From the NCBI GenBank assembly GCA_007116275.1, contig SKIU01000048.1, forward strand, positions 1 through 7,505: a stretch of DNA of 7,505 nt. Reading direction: 5' to 3'. Position 1 is the stretch's first letter, and each line of letters opens with the position of its first letter. Of the stretch, positions 1-7,202 are shown one piece after another. This DNA is from a candidate division SR1 bacterium. GTDB taxonomy: Bacteria > Patescibacteriota > Gracilibacteria > Absconditabacterales > Absconditicoccaceae. The position numbers were made by a program, and so were the translations under genes. The notes under the pieces are model-generated. The model saw only the letters and a program-made list of their open reading frames with translations. It searched no databases and was not told the DNA's origin.

Positions 1-270
1 AATATTTACTTCACATATCTAGAAAACGAACCTGATCTTAGTAGCATAGCAAGATCATTAGGATGAACATTATACACCATGAACACAGAAACAGAAATTG
101 TAAGAAATGAATTATTTGGAAATAGAATAATATTTATAAATCTATCAGAATACCAAAACGACATTGTACTTATGTACGTGGAGGTATGACAAGAAAAATG
201 GCTTCTACAAATATCATATAATATATACCACGAATCAAAGCGCTACCTACAAAATTTATTTATTGACTAA
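1..270 (+). CDS. C-terminal part of an unrecognised protein (5' end outside window)
   Basis: Frame 1 is open from the window edge to a TAA at 268-270 if TGA is read as glycine; two TGA codons occur, at 64 and 187. The visible 89 residues include SLGGTLYTMNTETEIVRNE and later a hydrophobic stretch IIFINLSEYQNDIVLMYVEV. I do not recognise the family. In many bacteria nusG stands just before rplK, but this tail does not resemble the KOW domain that ends NusG. It ends 9 bases before rplK, so the two are probably co-transcribed. The reading frame is well supported by the absence of TAA/TAG, the TGA usage shared with its neighbours and the tight spacing, but no function can be given. Confidence 0.7.
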
Positions 271-279
271 CAACACAAA

Positions 280-738
280 ATGGCAAAATTACAAACAACT
301 CTATATCTAGAAATACCTGCAGGGAAAGCTCAACCAGCACCACCATTAGGACCAATGCTGGGTGCAAACTGAGTAAACATCGGACAGTTCACTAAAGAGT
401 TCAACGAAAAAACAATGGAACAAATGAAAAGCTTTGGATGAGCAGATGTCAAAATAAGATGTGTATTGAAAGTATTTGTAGATAGAACATTTGAACTAAC
501 TATCAATGGTCCAGTAACATCCAACCTCATCTTATGGAAAATTGGACAGAAAAAAGGATCTGGAGAACCAAACAAGACAAAAATATGAACTATTAGTAGA
601 ACACAACTTGAAGAAATAGCAGAGATACAAAAACCATATATGAATACTGAAGATGAAGAAGCAATTATTAGAATCATAGCAGGAACAGCTAAAAATATGG
701 GAGTAGAAGTAGAAAAAGGTGCACTCAAAATAGCATAA
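280..738 (+). CDS. rplK: Large ribosomal subunit protein L11 (uL11)
   Basis: L11 binds the GTPase-associated region of 23S rRNA and helps form the factor-binding stalk base of the 50S subunit. Reading TGA as Gly gives 152 residues, slightly longer than the usual 140 or so. The N-terminal domain shows the family signature KAQPAPPLGPMLGANGVNIGQF (split here as KAQPAPPLGP, then MLGANGVNIGQF), where the Gly before VNI is TGA. The C-terminal RNA-binding domain has KGSGEPNKTKIG, RTQLEEIAEI and IAGTAKNMGVEVE, all typical of L11. Three in-frame TGA codons occur, one of them the Gly of KIGTISRTQ. The ATG at 280 gives the normal L11 N-terminus (MAKLQTTLYLEIPAGKAQP). No Shine-Dalgarno sequence is visible before it. 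It is followed after 63 bases by rplA, the standard partner. Confidence 0.97.
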
Positions 739-763
739 TACCAATGCAAATATATAGAAGATA

Positions 764-788
764 CGGGAGGCTAACGCCACTATGACCG
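764..788 (+). promoter_or_regulatory. Possible L1 autoregulatory site (mimic of the 23S rRNA L1 site)
   Basis: Between rplK and rplA lies CGGGAGGCTAACGCCACTAT followed by GACCG. It can fold with an outer CGG/CCG pairing (764-766 with 786-788), an asymmetric internal loop (GA on the left, about seven bases on the right) and an inner GGC/GCC stem (769-771 with 776-778) capped by TAAC. The GGGAGGCU block and the asymmetric loop recall the L1-binding region of 23S rRNA and known L1 mRNA operators, through which L1 represses its own operon. GGGAGG lies over 30 bases before the rplA start, too far to act as its ribosome binding site. The resemblance is seen by eye only; function is inferred. Confidence 0.35.
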
Positions 789-801
789 ATTTTATTATTA
801 T

Positions 802-1488
802 ATGCCCATTATTATGAAAACAGGAAAAAAGTATGTAGAAAGTAAAAAACTTATTATTGAATCAAGTTATGATATTGCTGATGCGATACCATTACTCAAA
901 AAAGCAAGTTACTCAAAATTTGATGGAACAATAGAAATTGCTATCAAAACATTCGCAAACCCCAAGTATAATGATCAAAACATTAGATCAACTGTTGTAT
1001 TACCAAATGGAACTGGAACATCACAAAAAGTTGCCGTATTTGCAACTGATAGCGATGCAGAAGCAGCAAAAAAAGCTGGTGCTGATATCGTATGATATGA
1101 TGACATCATAGCTAACATCAAGGCTGGAGAAATAAATTTTGATGTACTTATTACATCTCCTATGCTCATGAAAGAACTTGCACCTGTCGCAAAAGTACTA
1201 TGACCAAAAGGACTCATGCCATCACCAAAAGCTGGTACAGTAACAGCAGACATTGCAACAGCAGTTTCTGAAGTTAAAAAAGGAAGGCTAGAGTTTAAAT
1301 TAGATAAAACAGGAAATATTCATAGTAAATTAGGGAAAATCTCATTTGATGATGCAAAAATTATAGAAAATTATAATGCATTTATCAAAGCAGTTAATGA
1401 GAATAAACCTTCATGAGTAAAAGGGAAGTTAATAAAAAAGATTGTGATATCTCCAACTATGGGACCTGGAATACAAATCAATCAATAG
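802..1488 (+). CDS. rplA: Large ribosomal subunit protein L1 (uL1)
   Basis: L1 forms the mobile stalk beside the E site of the 50S subunit and in many bacteria represses translation of its own operon. With TGA as Gly the product is 228 residues, the normal length. Diagnostic segments are TGKKYVES at the N-terminus, STVVLPNGTG, KKAGADIVG, LGPKGLMPSPKAGTVT (the first Gly is TGA at 1201), KTGNIHSKLGKISF and the terminal TMGPGIQINQ. Three TGA codons are used (1096, 1201, 1414). In-frame TAA at 772 limits the start to ATG 802 or ATG 814; the second would give MKTGKKY, closer to the family consensus, and neither has a Shine-Dalgarno sequence. The stop is TAG, the only one in the window. rplJ and rplL do not follow; transcription appears to end at the hairpin 23 bases downstream. 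Confidence 0.97.
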
Positions 1489-1510
1489 AATTGCTATATA
1501 CTATGCTATA

Positions 1511-1548
1511 TACAAAAAAGCCTATCATACATGATAGGCTTTTTTGTA
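1511..1548. terminator. Bidirectional intrinsic terminator between rplA and ftsX
   Basis: A perfect 18-base inverted repeat, TACAAAAAAGCCTATCAT and its complement, is separated by only two bases (AC), so the real loop is probably four or more. The core AGCCTATCAT/ATGATAGGCT stem is followed by TTTTTT on the + strand, and the A-run on the left arm supplies the T-run for - strand transcripts. It stands 22 bases after the rplA stop and 28 bases after the ftsX stop, as expected for a terminator shared by convergent genes. Confidence 0.9.
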
Positions 1549-1576
1549 TAATAAGATATAATGATATGAATATAGT

Positions 1577-2515
1577 TTATTCAGATAATACAAGGTATCT
1601 TATATAATAATAAGAAAATAATAACGGTCAACCAATCATAACTAGTAATTGTATACATATAATTAACCAAAATAACAATCCATACGATGCAATAATAGAC
1701 CAAACAGTCATATCAAATAAAGCACTCATATACCAAGAAAGAATAATACCACTGATAAGGAGCAATCCAATACATATAATATATGACCGACCAACCACCC
1801 ATCATGTCGTTAGTAAGAAAGGACGAATAGTTTGATGCATAGAGGCTCATAACAATTTTTTAATATCAATTTTTCCATGAAAATCTATATACAGAGTATG
1901 CAACATATAACCACAAAGAGCCAATATAACACCAAACAAAAACAATACCAACAAAAATGAAATAACAACCAAGAAACGACTCAAGCTAATCATAGTAACA
2001 ACCCTATTTTCTTGCTGTCTCAAGTTGGCCGCTTGATCCAAATCAGAAACATTTGAAATGATAGATCTATAACTACCGATAGTCTCTTTTAATACTTGAT
2101 ATTGTTGATCAGTATCAAACATCACATACAATGTGGCGGGAAGGGGATTGTTAATACCAAATCTATTAAAATTCTCTATCACATTAGGGATTCTGTTCTC
2201 TAAGAACCCAAATGCTTCATTCTTAGATGCAAAGACGGTATCCATGCCAGCATCTTCAAGTTTTTTACTCAATTGCATCACTTCAGCATAAACACTATCG
2301 TCACGATCAACATCATCAACAATATAAAAATACATTCACAACTTTTCCCTAATCCCTGATGAAAATTCCTGTGTATACAATGCCATACCAAGAAATACAT
2401 TAAGAAGAAAAAGCAGTCAACCAATAAGAATAGTTACTAACCACAAATGATGTTTCTTCTTATGAAAAATAGAAGCAAAATCATCACGAACTAAGGAAGA
2501 CATATTAATCATCAT
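1577..2515 (-). CDS. ftsX: Cell-division ABC transporter-like permease FtsX
   Basis: FtsX is the membrane partner of the ATPase FtsE; the pair passes a signal across the membrane to activate peptidoglycan hydrolases during division or growth. Read with TGA as Gly the protein has 312 residues, normal for FtsX. The layout is typical: a short cytoplasmic N-terminus, TM1 at about 24-45 (LWLVTILIGGLLFLLNVFLG), an extracytoplasmic domain of about 130 residues carrying the family motif FGINNPLPATLYV near 119-131, TM2 at about 181-206, the cytoplasmic loop KIDIKKLLGASMHQTIRPF, then TM3 (about 245-268) and TM4 (about 275-300). Five TGA codons are used. ATG 2515 is the first start after an in-frame TAG; ATG 2512 and 2503 are alternatives, and no Shine-Dalgarno is seen. 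It lies 40 bases after the TPR gene. FtsE is not present in the window. Confidence 0.92.
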
Positions 2516-2555
2516 ACACTACAACAAAATAAAGACAAAAAAACATACTAATAAC

Positions 2556-3191
2556 TTACTTCTTTCTTCACATCCTATCAAAAAACTTCTGTGTATCAAT
2601 AAATTTTTCAAACAACAAGATTTTCATATCATAATATTCTATATCTTTATCCACAGTTTGGATATCAGTATGATATTTATGATAATGTTTGATCATTTTT
2701 CTTGCTTTTTTGTAATCACGCTCTAGAAGATATAACTCAATCATATTATATATCACCTCCGCATCTCTATCATTGATAATAAAAGCATCTTCTATCACTT
2801 CTAATCATTTTTCTCTATTACCATACCAATACTCACATAATCCATAACATCTCATAATTTCATGATTCTTACTTTTAGTAAGAGTTAACGCTTTTTGTAA
2901 AAATTGTCTAGCTCATTTTCGATTATTTTTTTCCATTTCCAATACTCACTTAATATACAATCATAGAGGATCAGCATTTTGTTTCTTAGAATTAAGAAAA
3001 TCTATTGCTTTGCCTGCCTTCGATATGTCCCCTTGCCTATACTGTATATCAGTTACTTGTAAAAGAGCATCCTCATTATTTGGGTCTTTAATAAGTATTT
3101 GATTAACTTTCTTGAGTGCTTCAGTAAATTTTCATGCATCTTTCAATGATTCAATCTCTTCTATTACTGATTCATGAGTATAGTGTGACAT
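2556..3191 (-). CDS. Tetratricopeptide (TPR) repeat protein
   Basis: With TGA as Gly this gives 211 residues made of helix pairs with TPR spacing and consensus. Examples are KFTEALKKVNQILIKDPNNE, DALLQVTDIQYRQGDISKAG, GARQFLQKALTLTKSKNHE, GLEVIEDAFIINDRDAEVIY and LLERDYKKARKMIKHYHKYH, each with the small-residue and A/L pattern of the repeat. About five repeats can be counted. TPR proteins are protein-binding scaffolds; the partner is unknown. No signal peptide or membrane segment is present with this start. ATG 3191 is preferred over ATG 3200 because TAGGA lies about nine bases before it, and a candidate promoter fits a short leader. Five TGA codons are used. It sits between htrA and ftsX, which suggests an envelope-related role, but that is inference from position only. 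Confidence 0.88.
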
Positions 3192-3224
3192 ATCAAACAT
3201 CCTACAAAATAAAACATCACTATA

Positions 3225-3253
3225 ATCATAGTAGTCTACCAGTAAAAAAGCAA
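3225..3253 (-). promoter_or_regulatory. Candidate sigma70-type promoter for the TPR-ftsX pair
   Basis: On the minus strand TTGCTT (3253-3248) and TATGAT (3230-3225) are separated by 17 bases, close to the TTGACA-17-TATAAT consensus. Transcription would begin near 3218, giving a leader of about 27 bases to the TPR start, which includes the TAGGA ribosome-binding candidate. The -35 box is weak and AT-rich DNA gives chance matches, so this is only moderately supported. Confidence 0.4.
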
Positions 3254-3319
3254 ATGATTACCAAAACAACAACAAACAGTAGTTTACTTAATAAAGAAAA
3301 GATACATAGTTATACACAA

Positions 3320-4486
3320 TTATATATTATCTCACAAAACCACATCTATATGCATCCTATCACCAGATCTCAATATATCCAAACGAATTGTATCTCCTGG
3401 TTGATACGTATACAATTGATACAAGAAAGGAAAATCATCATCAATAGATATATTATTAAGAGCAATAATAATATCTCATCATAATAAACCAGCTTCAAAA
3501 GCGGGGGAGTTAGAAACAATATCACGTATATATATTCCATGAGATATAGTAGAAATGCCAAGTTCCTGTTGTACCGATGGAGTAATATCTGTATAAATTA
3601 TACCCAAATATGGTCTTACAATCTTTCCATACTCTTGAATAGTAGATAAACTAGCATCGACAAATTGTTGTGTTACAGGCAAAGCAAAACCAATTCACTG
3701 ACCAAATTGACTAATTGCCGTATTGATACCAATAACTTTACCATAGACATCCAGCAAAGGACCTCAGCTATTCCCTGGGTTGATAGATGTATCCGTCTGC
3801 AATAATCAAGCATAGATATTATTTCACTGCATACGTAACTCTCTATTCTTGGCACTAATAACACCAAATGTAACTGTATTTTGCCATTGAGTCAAAGCAT
3901 TACCTATAGCAAAAGCAAACTGCCCAATAAGAATAGGTTCTCCATGAGAAAGAAATGATGCAACCTGAGTACTATCTACAAACGTATCATCATACGAAAT
4001 AGCAAGTATCGCTATATCCAAAACAGGATCTATCCATACATTTTTCACATCATAAGCAGATCAGTCATTTGTTATAATACTATATGATACATCTGGATTT
4101 TCAACAACATGTCTATTTGTTATAATATAGCCGCTTTTAGAAACAATAATACCACTTCATCCACCCACTTGTGTTTCTCTTTCAGCCACGGAAAGTTCTC
4201 TATCTGGTCACAACATATATAACTGAACATTTCTACTAGCTACAATACTCACTACTGAATCTTTTGCAGTATCTATATTGTGTACAATAGCTTCCTGAAA
4301 TATAGAAAGTTCATTATCAAAAGTTTGCTCCAAAAGAGTATTATGTTCCTGTAGAGTAGTAGTTATAAAAGATTTGGTTGTGGCGATATCTGCACGCAAG
4401 AAGAAAAAGAGCAGAAAAGCTATAACTACACAGACACATATACTTGTAATCAATGCAACCCAAAAAGGACTATATTTTTTCTCCAT
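3320..4486 (-). CDS. htrA: HtrA/Deg-type membrane-anchored serine protease with one PDZ domain
   Basis: HtrA proteases degrade misfolded or damaged proteins outside the cytoplasmic membrane. Reading TGA as Gly gives 388 residues. A single N-terminal membrane anchor lies at about 8-31 (FWVALITSICVCVVIAFLLF), followed by a probable linker, a trypsin-like domain and one PDZ domain at about 287-385. The catalytic triad is intact: His126 in TNRHVV, Asp157 in DPVLDIAIL and Ser240 in NPGNSGGP, with the usual spacing. The Gly right after the catalytic Ser is a TGA (3766-3764). The PDZ has the peptide-binding loop YLGI and SPAFEAGLLGGDIIIALN. Ten TGA codons are used, two in tandem. The layout of anchor, protease and one PDZ matches DegS and Gram-positive HtrA rather than DegP, which has two PDZ domains. 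It begins 33 bases after gyrA without a visible Shine-Dalgarno, so it may depend on gyrA transcription. Confidence 0.94.
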
Positions 4487-4519
4487 AGCACATCGTTAAC
4501 AATATCTAAAATAATAATA

Positions 4520-7051
4520 TTACTCTGTATCAGTAGATTTTCAATCTTCATCAAATAAGCCCGATTTCTTTTGTGCTTCTTCCTTCTCTTTCTGTTTCTT
4601 TTCCTCTTTATATTTCATATTTTCCTCTACCTCTTCCCATGGTCTATAAATAATCTCTATTGGTTTTTTGACCATATCATACAATGGACTATCTGGCTCA
4701 TCAAGACTGACATCATTAGAGTGTAAAGTCTGTATTGTTCCATCAGTAAATCTAATTCTTATAGATCATTCTTCGATACTAATAGCTCATTGTATTTGTG
4801 GATTGGTCGTAGCAACTTGCAGTCATCTCTTGGCCCTCTTCCAGAATTTCAAGTCTTCTATATTTAATAGTTTTCCTTGTTTATCACCATGGATCAATAT
4901 AAATGGTTCGTCCTTATGTAAAAACATATTGCTAATAGTATCACCATCATCAAGTTCGATAGCCTTCACTCATCCAGCAGTCTTTCACATAGTCCTCAGA
5001 TTATCTTCTGGGAATAATAACATCCAACCATTATTAGTAACCACACCGACATTATCTCATTCACTCACAGGGATAACTTTTACAATTTTCTCTCTATCAG
5101 CAAGTTTCATGATAGTTGTAGGAAATTTCCTAAAGGAAAGAACCAACTCTTTTTCTATCTTTTTGATATTATTCTTGTTTGTTAAAAACACTAAATCTTT
5201 GTAGTCAAAATGCAATGTTTTAGCAAAAACAATATTTCCTTTCAAACCAAAATGTTTTTTCAGGTCAAGCGGATCCTTTTGCATAGTAAATGAGCCTAAA
5301 TCTTTCAGTCTTTCTACATACAATTCTCACTTATCAGTAATAACAATAATATTATCTTGGTTATGTGTATACACAAGATCTAAGGTTTCTTCAGGAATAT
5401 TAAGTATTCTTGTTTGATATAATACTCTGACCTGATAATTATTACTCATTCGCAAGATAACATCTTCTTTTTCTTTGTCCGCAGCTTCTCTCAAGGCTTT
5501 TAAACTTGCTGCAAGGTTATACACACTCTTATCTTTCATTACTTTTGTTCTTCTCTCATCTCCATATTTCTTTCTCATATAATCAAACTCTTCTACTACT
5601 ACCTCATCCAATCTTGCTGGATTATTGATGATTTCTTCCAAAAATTCTATAGTCTTCTTTTTTTCTTCTATTTCATCGATCACTTTTTGGATTTCAAGAC
5701 CAACCAATGACTGCAATCTCATCAGTAAGATATATTCTGCTTGTTCTTCTGAAAAATCAAATTTTGCGATCAACTGTTCTTTAGCATCTTGCTTAGTGTC
5801 AGACTTTTTAATAGTATCTATCACTTCATCAATGATATCAATTGCCTTCTTCAATCATTCAAGAATATGGAGTCTATCTTTAGCTTTTTGTAATTGATAG
5901 ACAGACCTACGATAGACAGTACTTCTTCTAAAGTCAACAAATTCCATCAACAAATCCTTGATATTGAGAAGATTTGGCTGCAAACCTGATTCAATAAGTG
6001 TAACATTATTGATATTAAAATTACACTGTAAGTCAGTGAGTTTATAGAGTTGGATAAGTAATTTATCAACATCAATACCTGACTTCAAATAGATAGCTAT
6101 TCTAATACCATCTCTATTGGATTCATCTCTAATGTCAGTAATACCTTCAATCTTTTTATCAACTACGAGTTCACCGAGTTTGGAAACAAGCGTTGATTTA
6201 TTAACCATATATGGAATCTCATCTACTACCAATATAGAACCATTTTTTTTCTCTTCGATATGTACTTTACCACGCATTACAATACCTCACTTTCCCTTTT
6301 TATAAACTTCCAAAATATTTTCAGGATCAAAAATATATCAACCAGTTGGGAAATCTGGTCCTTTGATAATTTGCATAATATCTTCGATAGAAACCTCGTA
6401 TTTGGAACCATCTTCTTGCTCTTTACCTTCTTTATCAACAAGCAATTTACATGCATCAAGTATCTCAGTAAGGTTATGTGGAGCCATATTAGTCGCCATA
6501 CCTACAGCGATACCCATTGTTCCATTACATAGATGGTTAGGAAATTTAGTTGGAACCATAACAGGTTCTTGCAAGGAACCATCAAAATTATCTCTCCAAT
6601 CAACAGTATCCTGTTGGATATCTTGCAACATCTCTTCAGCAATCTTCGTTAATTTTGCCTCTGTATACCTCATGGCAGCAGCACTATCACCATCAATACT
6701 TCCGAAGTTACCTTGCCCATCCACAAGTGGATATCTCAAGGCCCGTGGTTGTGCCATACGAACCATTGCTTCATACACAGAACTATCTCCATGCGGATGA
6801 TATTTACCAAGCACTTCTCAAACAATTCTCGCTGATTTCTTATGTTTTGTGTTGTGCAATATATTCATATCGTACATCGCATACAATATTCTTCTCAATA
6901 CTGGTTTAAAACCATCTCTAGTATCAGGAAGCGCACGCGATACGATCACTGACATTGCATAGTCTATATATGATTGTGTTATTTCTTCTTCAATAGATTG
7001 ATTGACAACCGAGCCAAACATCCCGGTCACTTTTTTCTCTTCTTCTGCCAT
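4520..7051 (-). CDS. gyrA: DNA gyrase subunit A-like type IIA topoisomerase subunit
   Basis: This is the DNA breakage-reunion subunit of a type IIA topoisomerase, 843 residues with TGA read as Gly. The N-terminal half is very close to GyrA: the quinolone-pocket region ARIVGEVLGKYHPHGDSSVYE with Ser90 and Glu94 (equivalents of E. coli Ser83 and Asp87), GQGNFGSIDGDSAAAMRYTE with catalytic Arg128-Tyr129, PHNLTEILDA, GPDFPTG, GIVMRGKV, EIPYMVNKSTL, GITDIRDESNRDGIRI and HILEGLKKAID. A coiled-coil segment follows near 440-480. The C-terminal domain from about 530 shows six blade-like repeats, including VGVVTNNGWMLLFPEDNLRT and MGKTAGGVKAIELDDGD, then a charged tail. The canonical GyrA box (QRRGGKG type) expected in the first blade is missing, so a ParC-like role is possible; the N-terminal half still favours GyrA. 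Twelve TGA codons are used. ATG 7051 gives the natural start (MAEEEKKV) with a weak AGG 11 bases upstream. Confidence 0.94.
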
Positions 7052-7074
7052 GATTTTGCCTAAAACAAAAAATA

Positions 7075-7101
7075 AATATTCCACTTAGATATAGGAATAT
7101 T
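7075..7101. repeat. Inverted repeat AATATTCC-11-GGAATATT in the gyrA leader/promoter
   Basis: Perfect 8-base arms lie at 7075-7082 and 7094-7101, separated by 11 bases. The spacer and the first bases of the right arm contain the candidate -10 box of gyrA, so a protein bound here could control gyrA. It could also be a weak hairpin or chance in AT-rich DNA. The repeat itself is seen directly; a regulatory role is inferred. Confidence 0.45.
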
Positions 7102-7115
7102 AGCAACCAATGCAA
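7088..7115 (-). promoter_or_regulatory. Candidate promoter for gyrA
   Basis: On the minus strand TTGCAT (7115-7110) and TATATC (7093-7088) are 16 bases apart, a partial match to the sigma70 consensus. Transcription would start near 7080, leaving a leader of about 30 bases before ATG 7051. A terminator for the gene upstream lies just before it, so gyrA needs its own promoter in this gap, which supports the placement more than the boxes themselves. Confidence 0.35.
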
Positions 7116-7150
7116 GTCTTTCTCACACCTAACAGAGAAAAAGTCCAGAC

Positions 7151-7174
7151 AAAAAAGGTCGCATAATCACGACC
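7151..7174 (-). terminator. Intrinsic terminator of the acidic-protein gene
   Basis: Read on the minus strand, GGTCG (7174-7170) and CGACC (7161-7157) form a 5-base GC-rich stem around the loop TGATTATG, followed at once by TTTTTT (7156-7151). It begins 29 bases after the stop codon of the gene at the right edge, and lies 100 bases before gyrA. Orientation and T-tract fit a Rho-independent terminator for - strand transcription. Confidence 0.75.
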
Positions 7175-7202
7175 TCTTACGAAATACATACCAAACAAAG
7201 AT

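Noticed and set aside
1..270. C-terminal end of NusG, expected before rplK
   Set aside because: No KOW-type sequence is visible in the 89 residues.
330..749. Minus-strand frame of 139 codons opposite rplK
   Set aside because: It is the antisense shadow of rplK, left long only because the real gene is cut by TGA under the standard code; the composition is not that of a known protein.
1413..1607. Plus-strand frame of 64 codons after rplA
   Set aside because: It runs through the end of rplA and the terminator hairpin in another frame, so it is not a gene.
3134..3484. Plus-strand frame of 116 codons across the htrA-TPR gap
   Set aside because: It overlaps the end of htrA and the start of the TPR gene in antisense and has low-complexity Ile/His/Tyr/Asn-rich content.
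4668..5204. Plus-strand frame of 178 codons opposite the gyrA C-terminal region
   Set aside because: The opposite strand encodes well-conserved GyrA blades, so this is a shadow.
6363..6800. Plus-strand frame of 145 codons opposite the gyrA active-site region
   Set aside because: Antisense to the most conserved part of GyrA, including the catalytic Tyr; no independent support.
280..7051. Many split genes (pseudogenes) under the standard code
   Set aside because: The breaks are all TGA at glycine positions, frames continue without shift and key residues are intact, so they are recoded genes and not decayed ones.
280..7051. Genetic code 4 (UGA=Trp, as in Mycoplasma)
   Set aside because: TGA falls on conserved glycines in L1, HtrA and GyrA, and TGG is used for Trp.
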